In this document: positions 41,606 to 49,822 of the stretch, in pieces | Position numbering within the stretch: position 1 is the stretch's first letter | Layout: each line of letters begins with the position of its first letter | Assembly: GCA_009837885.1 (NCBI GenBank) | Contig: VXSP01000032.1 | Span: forward strand, 21,009 to 85,008 | Source of the DNA: Holophagales bacterium | Lineage (GTDB): Bacteria > Acidobacteriota > Thermoanaerobaculia > Multivoradales > Multivoraceae | Direction: 5' to 3' | DNA: 64,000 nt | Notes under the pieces: model-generated | Databases searched by the model: none | The model's input: the letters and a program-made list of their open reading frames with translations, nothing else | What the model was told of the DNA's origin: nothing | Position numbers and translations under genes: made by a program

Positions 41606-43078
41606 CTACTCCCGGTCCGGCGCCGGCTTGCGCGACGTCACGACGTAGCCCAGCGCGCGTAGCCGTTCCATCTCTTCCGGACTGATCTCGGGCTCGCCCC
41701 GCTCGGCGAGCCTGGCGGCCAGGTCGGAGCCGTTCTCCGCTTGCCAGCGGTCCTGCAACCGGCGCGCGAAGTCGTCCTCGGCGGCGCCCGGCTCGACCGC
41801 GCCGCCGACTTCCCACTCGTAGGCCTGGAGGCCGGGACGCGTTCCGGGCGCTCCCATGAGCGGCGGCGCGTTCTCGAACTCCCGTTCGAGGCGAGCGGTC
41901 AGCTCCTCCGGCGCTTCCGCCAGCGGTGACGGCGGCTCGCCGCCGGCCAGCGCCAGCATCGCGTCGTGGTAGCGCTCCTCCGAGGGCGCGAAGCGGCTGG
42001 TCCACATGAGCTGGCGGTCCCCCTCGACCAGGGACATCCGGTTCACGCCGTTGCCCAGGTAGAGCTCGGACAGGGCGCCGTCCGCGCTGGGTTCGAACAG
42101 GCTGGGCGGGCTGCCGGCCGGCGGCGTGCCGCCGGCGGCTTCGATCAGCGTAGAGAACAGGCGGTGGTTGGCCACGGTCGCGCCGGGGTCGATCGCGCGG
42201 TGCCAGTCCGCCGGCAGCTTGACGATCAGCGGCACCTCGATCAGCACCCGGTGCAGGCTGTTGCCGTGCAGGACCTGGCCGTTCTCGCCGAACTCCTCGC
42301 CGTGATCGGAGGTCACGGCGATCAGGGCCTCGTCGAAGTGGCCGCTGTCACGCAGCGCGTCCAGCATCCGCCCGACCTCGCTGTCCGCGTGAGCGGCGGT
42401 CAGTTGGTAGAGCTGCCACGCCCTTTCCCGCTGATCCGGATCGAGGGGCCTGTCCGGATCCGCGAACGGCCGCATCTCGAGCGGTGTGATGCGCTCCGGC
42501 AGGTCGTCGCGCGGCGCCTCCAGGCGATCGAGATAGCGGCCGTGGCGGCGGTAGGGCGCGTGCGGCGGCAGCAGGTGCATCCACACGAACTGCTGTCCGC
42601 CGTCGAGCGCCGCCAGGACTTCCGTGACCCGTTCCATACGGCTCACCGGACCGAAGCGGTCGAAGCCGCGGACGTAGCCGAAGGTCTGGGTGAGCCAACT
42701 GTTCGAACGGAAGGCCGCGTTCTCGTAGCCGAGTTCACGGAGGATCTCGGGCAGGGTCGGCACGTCGTCGCGCAGGTGGGCGCGGGCGCTGTGCCAACTG
42801 CCGTGACGCCAGGGTTGCTGGCCGGTGAACAGGGACGCCATCGACGGCACCGTCCAGCTCGACGTCGTGATCGCCGTGCCGGCCCAGTCCGCTTCGGCGG
42901 CGAGCGCATCCAGGTTCGGCAGCAAGCCGGTGCCGACCAGATCGGCGCGCAGCGCGTCGATCGTGATCAGCACGATGGGTCCGCGGTGGACCGGCGGCGC
43001 CTCGGTGCAGCCTCCCCACAGGGAAGCCGCGAGGATCGCCGCCGCCAGTCGCTTTCCGGCCGCCGGACGTCGCCTCAT
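41606..43078 (-). CDS. Lipoprotein of the sulfatase / phosphonate monoester hydrolase superfamily
   Basis: A 490-residue protein with a lipoprotein signal (LAAAILAASLWGGC). Alkaline-phosphatase-fold core: metal ligand IVLITIDALRADL, nucleophile region TSSWTVPSMASLFTG, HLLPPHAPY, and VTSDHGEEFGENG with metal-binding Asp/His. At the sulfatase signature the position that is Cys or Ser in formylglycine sulfatases is Thr, and the following Arg is Met. A formylglycine sulfatase is therefore unlikely; a Thr-nucleophile phosphotransferase or hydrolase is more plausible. The C-terminus has the MERLRALGYV motif also seen at the end of the phosphodiesterase at 34-36 kb. Confidence 0.83.
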   Translation of the reverse strand: MRRRPAAGKRLAAAILAASLWGGCTEAPPVHRGPIVLITIDALRADLVGTGLLPNLDALAAEADWAGTAITTSSWTVPSMASLFTGQQPWRHGSWHSARAHLRDDVPTLPEILRELGYENAAFRSNSWLTQTFGYVRGFDRFGPVSRMERVTEVLAALDGGQQFVWMHLLPPHAPYRRHGRYLDRLEAPRDDLPERITPLEMRPFADPDRPLDPDQRERAWQLYQLTAAHADSEVGRMLDALRDSGHFDEALIAVTSDHGEEFGENGQVLHGNSLHRVLIEVPLIVKLPADWHRAIDPGATVANHRLFSTLIEAAGGTPPAGSPPSLFEPSADGALSELYLGNGVNRMSLVEGDRQLMWTSRFAPSEERYHDAMLALAGGEPPSPLAEAPEELTARLEREFENAPPLMGAPGTRPGLQAYEWEVGGAVEPGAAEDDFARRLQDRWQAENGSDLAARLAERGEPEISPEEMERLRALGYVVTSRKPAPDRE

Positions 43079-43110
43079 GCCGGCTACCTTATGGCGGAGG
43101 CGCGGCCCGG

Positions 43111-44493
43111 CTACCTGGGCAGCAGTTCGATGTGCAGGTCGGACCAGCGCCAGCCGGGCTGCGCGGGCTCGTTGTCATGCTCTCCGCGGAAGCCGAAACC
43201 GACCGCGATCCGCTGGCCCTGGGCGAAGGGGATCTCGGAGATGTTGGGTTGCCCTTCGGATCTCATGACCTCGTTCCCGTTCGAGTCGGTCAGGGTCAGC
43301 GTGATGCGACCGGCCGCGGCGTCGAAGTCGTAGACCACGTCGTAGGTCTGGCCGGCCTGCATCAGGTAGTGCTTGACGACCCGCTGCTTGTTCACGTGGT
43401 TGATGCCCCAGTCCGTGCGGTAGAAGACCTGGGGTGGGCCGCCTGGGCCCCTGGCGACTCCGAAGCCGAACAGGTCTACGTGCTTCTCGCGAGCCAGCCA
43501 GAACAGGTTCTGGTTGCGGGATGAAACGCGGTTCCAGCCGCCGTGGTGGACCTTGAAGCGAAACACCACGCGCCGGTACGTTCCCGGCGGGGTGTCCAGC
43601 CTGGTCTCGTAGCTGGGCCGGGCCGTCGTGGCGCGGTGAAAGGTGCCCTTCAGGTCGACGCAGACCCATCCCTGGGTGCAGCCGGAAGAGGGTGGCGGAT
43701 CCGGCGTCCCGGGATTGGGCGTCGGCGGCGGCTCGCCGTACCCGGGCGGCCTCAGGCTGGATACGCCGCTCTGCGATGGTTCCAGCACGGTCAGCCTGTC
43801 GTTACGGTCGTCCGAGACGAGTGCCGCGACGTAGAAGCTGTCGCCGCAGTTGGTCGAGATCGTGTAGCGGTCGCCCAACTCCACCCCGACCACCGCGAGC
43901 ACGTCGGCCACGTACGTCAGCGACAGGGGCGGGTGGTTCAGGATGCTCGACTCCCGGGTCCAGTAGCCCTCGCGGCTGCGGACGCGGTGCTCGCACTTGT
44001 TGGTCGAGTGGGAGAGGTTCAGGATCGCGTAGTCGGAGCGATCGTAGGAGTCGCGGCGCAGTCCGCTCACGTAGGCCCAGGTACCGCCGCGGATGAGGCT
44101 CCTCGAGTCGACGATCGGGATCTGCTGGCGCAGACCGACCCGGCTGCCAAGTGAGTTCAGGGGCTTCAGATAGGCCTGGAACGTCAACTCGCCGTGGGCC
44201 GTGAGTTCGACCATCGAGGGTCCGCCTTCGGCGAGATCGGAGTAGACGATCGTGCGTCCGGCCGGAACGTGGATGCGGGTCGGGGGAGTCGAGCGGTGGA
44301 CGCCGTTGGTTCCCGCCGCGATCGGGAGAACGTCGAAGCTCTGACCCTGGGCGGTCGGGTTGTGAACGCTGAGCAGAACTTCCCTGGAGTCGTCGCTGTC
44401 GCCGATCAGAACGTAGGACGTGCCCTGTGCCGAAAGAGCGGCGGGAACTCCGAGTGCCGCTGCGAGAATCAGACCGAAGGTTTGCCTCATCAT
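43111..44493 (-). CDS. Exported protein with C-terminal lectin-like jelly-roll domain, unknown function
   Basis: A 460-residue protein with a signal peptide (MMRQTFGLILAAALGVPAAL, cleavage after SAQ). The N-terminal half is beta-rich (SYVLIGDSDDSREVLLSVHN, then VPAGRTIVYSDLAEGG) and resembles uncharacterised exported Acidobacteria-type proteins. A Pro/Gly-rich linker (PPPTPNPGTPDPPPSSG) leads to a domain with paired cysteines (GCTQGWVCVDLKG) and strands such as TYDVVYDFDAAAGRITLTL, like concanavalin-type carbohydrate-binding modules. GAGGAG eight bases upstream supports the start at 44493. I do not recognise a precise family. Confidence 0.7.
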   Translation of the reverse strand: MMRQTFGLILAAALGVPAALSAQGTSYVLIGDSDDSREVLLSVHNPTAQGQSFDVLPIAAGTNGVHRSTPPTRIHVPAGRTIVYSDLAEGGPSMVELTAHGELTFQAYLKPLNSLGSRVGLRQQIPIVDSRSLIRGGTWAYVSGLRRDSYDRSDYAILNLSHSTNKCEHRVRSREGYWTRESSILNHPPLSLTYVADVLAVVGVELGDRYTISTNCGDSFYVAALVSDDRNDRLTVLEPSQSGVSSLRPPGYGEPPPTPNPGTPDPPPSSGCTQGWVCVDLKGTFHRATTARPSYETRLDTPPGTYRRVVFRFKVHHGGWNRVSSRNQNLFWLAREKHVDLFGFGVARGPGGPPQVFYRTDWGINHVNKQRVVKHYLMQAGQTYDVVYDFDAAAGRITLTLTDSNGNEVMRSEGQPNISEIPFAQGQRIAVGFGFRGEHDNEPAQPGWRWSDLHIELLPR

Positions 44494-44527
44494 TCCGTTC
44501 TTCTCCTCTCAGGGTGCGAGGGGCCCG

Positions 44528-44565
44528 AGTACAGGAAAGACTGACTGGATGTGCAAACATGCACA
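44528..44565 (-). promoter_or_regulatory. Predicted promoter with overlapping inverted repeat for the exported lectin-like gene
   Basis: On the minus strand TTGCAC (44556-44551), 17-base spacer, TGTACT (44533-44528). The -35 lies inside an inverted repeat TGTGC(aaacat)GCACA (44550-44565), and GCAC recurs a few bases on. The region is markedly more AT-rich than its surroundings. Confidence 0.5.
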
Positions 44566-44634
44566 ATAGCACATAATTCGGGGAGAAGGAACAGTTGGGC
44601 GGTCGGAAACGGCGCTTTGTAGGATGGCCGCCCT

Positions 44635-45813
44635 TTGACCGGTAACTTCCTCATCCGGCCCCCTGGCAGCGCCCCGCGGGCGCTCCGGCTCGTCGCCGCG
44701 ACCGCTGTCATCGCGATCGCTTTCGGCGTGGGCGCAACCGCTCAGGCCCCGACCCGCTGCAAGGCATTCGGCGACAGCATCACGGCCGGCGTCGGTGACG
44801 ATCCGGAGCGGGACGCGCCAGGCTACCCGCCGCGCCTGGAGGAACTGGTTTCGGGGCTTGCCGTCGACAACCGCGGCGTGGGCGCCGAGCGGACGCCGGA
44901 GGGGCTGGCGCGCATCGATGAGGTGCTCGCCGAGCCCGGTGACTGCCTGCTGCTGATGGAAGGCACGAACGACATCAGCCGGGACATCTCGCCGGAGACG
45001 ACCCTCTTCAACCTGGACCTGATGGCCTCGCGGGCGGCCGATGCCGGCCGGACCCCCTACCACGCGACGTTGATACCCCGCCTGCCGAATGCCCGCTTCG
45101 ACCCGAACAACGTGGAGAACCAGGACCTCGTGCAGGCGATCCGTCGGCTGGCCGCGCAACAGGGCCGCGGCCTGGTCGATCCGTTCGAGGTGTTCAGCAC
45201 CCGGGCACGGCTGTTCCGCGACTACTACTACGCGGGCGAGGAAGACCCTGTAGGCCACCCGAACGGTCCGGGCTACGACTTGCTGGCCACGGTCTTCGCC
45301 GACGCGCTCCTCGGGACGGATACCGTGCCGCCCGTGCCTACCCGGCTCGCGCCGGCGCACGGCGCGAGCGAGGTTCCGGCCGAAGCCACGGTGGAAGTGG
45401 AGATGCGGGACTTCGGCAGCGGCATCGCGGAAGGATCGGCAAACCTCGTGGTCGACGGCGCGCCCGCGCCGGCCCCCGTCGTGGACGACGATGGACGGCG
45501 CCTGCACTGGAGTTACAAGCCGCCGGTCCCCCTGAGAGGCGTGGTCACGATGACTCTTCGCGCGTGGGACCTGAACGGGAACGTCTACAACCGGCTGCTC
45601 GGGCGCTTCCAGGTGGTCGGCGCGGTCGTTCCGCCGGGCGACGTGGACCGTGACGGACGGGTCACCGGCTCGGATCTGATCCGCCTCGGCCTGGCGTTCG
45701 GCGCCGGCGCGAGATCGCGGCGCTACGACTCCGACGCCGACGTCGACGGCAGCGGCCAGGTCGACGGCGAGGACCTGGCCATCCTCGCCGCCAACTTCGG
45801 CGCCGGCGTCTGA
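44635..45813 (+). CDS. Exported SGNH/GDSL hydrolase with Ig-like and dockerin type I domains
   Basis: A 392-residue secreted protein. Signal peptide within the first 38 residues (ALRLVAATAVIAIAFGVGAT). SGNH esterase blocks: GDSITAGVGD (Ser), NRGVGA (Gly), LLLMEGTNDIS (Asn) and DPVGHPNGPGYDLLA (His). A beta-sandwich follows (ATVEVEMRDFGSGIAEGS, then GVVTMTLRAWDLNGN). The C-terminus is a dockerin type I pair: DVDRDGRVTGSDLIRLGLAFG and DADVDGSGQVDGEDLAILAA, both calcium-loop repeats. It probably deacylates or deacetylates an extracellular polysaccharide. The start is taken as TTG 44635, with TAGGAT nine bases upstream. Confidence 0.83.
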   Translation: MTGNFLIRPPGSAPRALRLVAATAVIAIAFGVGATAQAPTRCKAFGDSITAGVGDDPERDAPGYPPRLEELVSGLAVDNRGVGAERTPEGLARIDEVLAEPGDCLLLMEGTNDISRDISPETTLFNLDLMASRAADAGRTPYHATLIPRLPNARFDPNNVENQDLVQAIRRLAAQQGRGLVDPFEVFSTRARLFRDYYYAGEEDPVGHPNGPGYDLLATVFADALLGTDTVPPVPTRLAPAHGASEVPAEATVEVEMRDFGSGIAEGSANLVVDGAPAPAPVVDDDGRRLHWSYKPPVPLRGVVTMTLRAWDLNGNVYNRLLGRFQVVGAVVPPGDVDRDGRVTGSDLIRLGLAFGAGARSRRYDSDADVDGSGQVDGEDLAILAANFGAGV

Positions 45814-45825
45814 AGGGCGTGGCGG

Positions 45826-46890
<1,065 letters not shown>

Positions 46891-46900
46891 GCTGCCGTCA

Positions 46901-47593
46901 ATGAACCGGCCGGGCCCCTTCCTGCTCGACGAGCGGAGCCTGGACTTTCCGCCACCGGAGCTGGCGGATCCGAGCGGCCTGCTGGCTGTGGGCGGCGATC
47001 TCGAACCCGAGCGCGTGCTGGCCGGGTACCGGGCGGGCATCTTCCCCTGGCCGCTCCTGGGCGTCGACGGTCCCATGCTCTGGTTCTCGCCCGACCCGCG
47101 GCTGGTGCTCTATCCGGAGCGGTTCCGCGTTTCGCGAAGCCTCCGCAAGGAGTTGCGCCACGGCCGCTTCGAGGTCACGTTCGACGCGCGCTTTCGGGAA
47201 GTCATGACCGCCTGCGCCGAGGACCGTCCGGGCAGGCCGGGCACCTGGATCACCCGGCCGCTGATCGATGCGTTCGATCGCCTTCACCGCCGGGGTTTCG
47301 CTCACTCGGTCGAGTGTCTGGCGGACGGCGAGTTGGCCGGCGGCCTCTACGGGGTCGCGGTCGGCGGCGCGTTCTTCGGCGAGTCGATGTTCGCGCGGCA
47401 TTCGAACGCCTCCAAGGTCGCCCTGGTCCACCTGGTCGACCGTCTGCGGGAATGGGGTTTCGAGTTCATCGATTGCCAGCAGGTCACCGAGCACCTCCTG
47501 CGCTTCGGAGCCGAAGAGGTCGCGCGGACGCGCTTTCTGAGTGAACTGACCGCGGCAGTCGACTTGCCCGGCCGCCCCGGTTCCTGGCGCTAG
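46901..47593 (+). CDS. aat: Leucyl/phenylalanyl-tRNA-protein transferase
   Basis: A 230-residue L/F-transferase that adds Leu or Phe to proteins with N-terminal Arg or Lys, making them ClpS/ClpAP substrates (N-degron pathway). Diagnostic: FPPPELADPSGLLAVGGDL, YRAGIFPWP, MLWFSPDPRLVL, GTWITRPLIDAFDRLHRRGFAHSVE, GGLYGVAVGGAFFGESMFAR and FIDCQQVTEHLLRFGAEEVAR. ATG 46901 gives the family start. Its TAG overlaps the stop of the convergent CadC-like gene within a shared CTAG. Confidence 0.96.
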   Translation: MNRPGPFLLDERSLDFPPPELADPSGLLAVGGDLEPERVLAGYRAGIFPWPLLGVDGPMLWFSPDPRLVLYPERFRVSRSLRKELRHGRFEVTFDARFREVMTACAEDRPGRPGTWITRPLIDAFDRLHRRGFAHSVECLADGELAGGLYGVAVGGAFFGESMFARHSNASKVALVHLVDRLREWGFEFIDCQQVTEHLLRFGAEEVARTRFLSELTAAVDLPGRPGSWR

Positions 47594-48585
47594 GAGCTTG
47601 CGAGCTGCGCCAGCCGGCCGAGGACGGCGTCGCCGATTCGCGCGCTCACTTCGGTCTGGAACGCGAGAACCTCGTCCTCCGGGCCGTCGTAGGCCTCGGT
47701 CCACAGCACGGTGCCGTCCTTCGCGAGCAGGAGCCGCGCCCACACCCGGAGCCTGCCCTCTTCGCGCTGAACGCGGCCGTCGAGGACGTAGTCGGCGTTG
47801 ACGCCGGGCACCGACGCGCCGGTATCGACATCCGGCCCGGCGTCCTGGGCCACGACCGCCAGGTTCCGCGAGCCCTGGCGGGCAAGCGAGGTGATGAGTT
47901 CCTGGGCCAGGGCCTGACGGAAGGGCTCGGCCCCGGTCCAGTTCTCGAGGGCGGCGAAGGGCAGGACCGCCAGCACGTGGCGCGGCGCCTCGTCCGCGGT
48001 ACCGGGCCGGGAGTCCAGGGCGTGCCAGACCAGGACCGTGAGGATGATGCTGACGGCAGCGCCCACCGCCGCGAGCACCGCGACCGCCATCCGTCGCGAC
48101 CGCGGGCGGGGCCTGGAGACGGTCGGCGCTTCCGGTGCTTCCGGTGCGTCCGGTACGTCCGGCGCGTCCGGAAGCGGCGGGTCACCGTCGCGGACTTCGC
48201 TGACGGGCTGCAGGAACCGATAGCCGATTCGCGGAAGCGTTTCGATGTAGCTGGGAGCATCCGCGCTGTCCCCGAGCGCCACGCGAATGCGCTTGACACA
48301 GGAGTTCATGCTCTGGTCGAACTCGACGTGGATTTCGTCGGGCCAGAGGTGACGCCGGACAGCGTCGCGCGATACGACGGCGCCGCGACTGGCGATCAGC
48401 AGGTGAAGCAGCCTGGCCGGCTGGGGCTGGAGCCGAGTCGTGTCCTCGTCGCTGTGCAGTTCGAGCGTCTCAGGGTCGAACTCGAACCTGCCGAAACGCA
48501 GGCGGCGCGACAGGCCGCCGACGGTGCCCCGGCTCCTGCCGCGCCTGGGCGCTGCCTCTTGCGACGTGCCGTTACCGCGCTGCAT
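47590..48585 (-). CDS. CadC-like winged-helix membrane regulator
   Basis: A 331-residue one-component regulator. The N-terminal OmpR/PhoB-type winged helix has FGRFEFDPETLELHSDEDTT, LQPQPARLLHLLIASRGAVV, SRDAVRRHLWPDEIHVEFDQ and SYIETLPRIGYRFLQPV, the form common in Acidobacteriota. An Asp/Pro-rich linker leads to one transmembrane helix (MAVAVLAAVGAAVSIILTVLVW). A periplasmic FlgO/TolB-N-like domain follows (VLAVLPFAALENWTGAEPF, then VNADYVLDGRVQREEGRLRVWARLL). Signal and targets are unknown. It is the gene immediately downstream of the predicted large RNA, on the same strand. Confidence 0.85.
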   Translation of the reverse strand: MQRGNGTSQEAAPRRGRSRGTVGGLSRRLRFGRFEFDPETLELHSDEDTTRLQPQPARLLHLLIASRGAVVSRDAVRRHLWPDEIHVEFDQSMNSCVKRIRVALGDSADAPSYIETLPRIGYRFLQPVSEVRDGDPPLPDAPDVPDAPEAPEAPTVSRPRPRSRRMAVAVLAAVGAAVSIILTVLVWHALDSRPGTADEAPRHVLAVLPFAALENWTGAEPFRQALAQELITSLARQGSRNLAVVAQDAGPDVDTGASVPGVNADYVLDGRVQREEGRLRVWARLLLAKDGTVLWTEAYDGPEDEVLAFQTEVSARIGDAVLGRLAQLASS

Positions 48586-48800
48586 GGGCTGGTTTCTTGA
48601 CTGCTACGTGGGGCGGAGGGTCCCTGCTCCGAGTTTTCGATAACTCTAAAGGACACTGCGGCCGCAGCATTCCAGACGATGCGTGACGCTTGGCTGACCA
48701 GTTTCTGACCGCCGAGGTGCGGGACGGGCGGCGGGCGGGGCGCGTAAGTTACTGACGGGGTTGCACTTACGGGCGTTCCGTGCTAGGTTTCCGCCGGGCC
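48586..48800. other. Intergenic region upstream of the CadC-like gene
   Basis: No protein is supported. It holds the palindrome CTGCGGCCGCAG (48656-48667) and a short hairpin GAGTT(ttcgat)AACTC (48631-48646), either of which could be a control site for the CadC-like gene. The right end abuts the U-tract end of the predicted RNA at 48801. Confidence 0.4.
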
Positions 48801-49421
48801 AAAAAAAGAGGATAGGGACCGCTTCAGGATTTTCACCCGAATCGACCTCAGCCTCTCACCCTCGCGTTTCGCATCTCCTGGACCTCTACAGCTTGGCGGG
48901 CATGGATCCTGGAGCGCGAGCGCGCCACCTGCCGGACGTCTCGCCGAAGGCCTGACTTCTGCCGACCTGACGCCTCCGGGGCACTCCGTCGCTCGACTGG
49001 TCGGGTCTCACGACGAAGCCCCCGTAGGGCCTGCCGACCGAAGCACTTCAGTTACCGGTTGGCCTTTCGTTGCTGCCGGGCAACTTCCGGCCATCCGCTT
49101 CCCTGAAGCCGCCTCCCCAGTCGCGCCTCCGTCCGGCTTTCGCCCTTCGGCGCCGCTCCCGGGAAGACTTTCGGCCACGGGAGCCACTCAGTGACTGGGG
49201 CTTTTCGGAATCTGGTTTCCCTTCGGCTTGCGCCTCCGGTTCCCCGAATTCCCAGCGGCCCCTGCCGCCGAGCCCGGCTTCCGAGTCGTGACCTTCCAAC
49301 CTTCGCCTTCAAGGGGCGCCCACCACGCGAACGTGACTTTCGCCCTTCTCAGGCTCCGATCCGAAGGTCGCGTCTCAGGACCGGTGGATCAGGATGCGAT
49401 TCTTGGTCACAGTCCCTATCC
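48801..49421 (-). ncRNA. Predicted large structured noncoding RNA, about 620 nt, unassigned class
   Basis: Minus-strand transcript predicted from 49421 to the run of seven T at 48807-48801. Its first 12 bases (GGATAGGGACTG) pair with CGGTCCCTATCC at 48821-48810, closing the whole molecule just before the U tract. Inside: an 8-bp helix CCCCAGTC (49200-49193) with GACTGGGG (49122-49115) encloses two arms, GCTCCCG/CGGGAGC (49184-49178 with 49161-49155) and GCGCC/GGCGC (49153-49149 with 49127-49123). Others: CGGCGGC/GCCGCTG (49270-49253), ACTGAA/TTCGGT (49052-49037), AGGCCC/GGGCTT (49032-49016), CCGACC/GGTCGG (49004-48999 with 48967-48962). GAAA, GCAA and UUCG tetraloop sequences recur. RNase P, tmRNA, 6S and SRP signatures are absent. 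No credible ORF on either strand. Confidence 0.72.
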
Positions 49422-49428
49422 GCGAAAC

Positions 49429-49458
49429 AACGTACAGGCCGCATGAAGGGTGTGTCAA
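49429..49458 (-). promoter_or_regulatory. Promoter of the predicted large RNA
   Basis: TTGACA (49458-49453), 18-base spacer, TACGTT (49434-49429); transcription would start seven to eight bases on, at or next to 49421, exactly where the closing helix begins. Confidence 0.7.
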
Positions 49459-49477
49459 GACTGCGTTTCTCGGCGGT

Positions 49478-49497
49478 ACCGGGACGAGTCTCCCGGT
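49478..49497. promoter_or_regulatory. Inverted repeat upstream of the RNA promoter
   Basis: ACCGGGA(cgagtc)TCCCGGT, perfect 7-bp arms, 20 bases upstream of the -35. Could be an operator or a hairpin ending the tRNA-Phe transcript; there is no T run on the minus strand. The rest of 49498-49643 shows nothing recognisable. Confidence 0.4.
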
Positions 49498-49643
49498 GCG
49501 GCCGTAACTGTTTTCGTTGCCGTCAGTTGCAGTTCACGGACGCCGGTTGGGAAGCTCTGGAAGCCGTTGCGGAATTGCTGCGGATTCTCGGGATCCCGCA
49601 CGGCGGCGTGTCGAAACGCAGTCCTTCGCCGGGCTCGCGTGCG

Positions 49644-49719
49644 TGGTGCCCAGGGGCGGATTCGAACCACCGACACCCTGATTTTCAGTCAGGTGCTCTA
49701 CCAACTGAGCTACCTGGGC
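49644..49719 (-). tRNA. tRNA-Phe (GAA)
   Basis: Acceptor GCCCAGG / CCTGGGC with discriminator A and encoded CCA, D-arm GCTCAGTTGGTAGAGC, anticodon loop CTGAAAA with anticodon GAA, T-arm CGGTGGTTCGAATCCGCC. It lies 223 bases upstream of the predicted large RNA on the same strand. Confidence 0.96.
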
Positions 49720-49756
49720 AGAGTCGCGCGTGAGGCGTCGCACGGTAGAGCAGGGT

Positions 49757-49785
49757 GTTCTACCAAGAGGCACCAAGCCCGTCAA
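49757..49785 (-). promoter_or_regulatory. Sigma-70 promoter for tRNA-Phe
   Basis: On the minus strand TTGACG (49785-49780), 17-base spacer, TAGAAC (49762-49757); predicted start about 49750, some 30 bases before the tRNA. Confidence 0.65.
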
Positions 49786-49822
49786 CGCGACGGCTCCCGC
49801 GTGCTACGCTGCGCCGACGCCG

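Noticed and set aside
41606..43078. Annotation as an active formylglycine sulfatase
   Set aside because: The modified Cys/Ser and following Arg are replaced by Thr and Met.
48761..48789. Plus-strand TTGCAC-N17-TAGGTT reading into the RNA region
   Set aside because: A fair promoter match, but it would transcribe the antisense of the structured RNA with no gene ahead; probably chance, although an antisense transcript cannot be excluded.
49052..49312. Small open frames of 83-86 codons inside the predicted RNA
   Set aside because: Two overlapping frames on the same strand and others on the opposite strand are all equally open and Arg/Gly-rich. They show no family similarity or ribosome-binding site, and strong helices run through them.
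48801..49421. RNase P RNA, tmRNA, 6S RNA, SRP RNA or group I/II intron
   Set aside because: No GAGGAAAGTCC core, no tRNA-like CCA end or tag ORF, wrong length for 6S/SRP, no GGAAGCAGC SRP motif, and no recognisable domain V or group I core.
49191..49733. Plus-strand open frame of 180 codons ending in the tRNA-Phe region
   Set aside because: Its C-terminus (SNHRHPDFQSGALPTELPG) is the well-known false translation of the antisense of a tRNA; the rest crosses the structured RNA and promoter.
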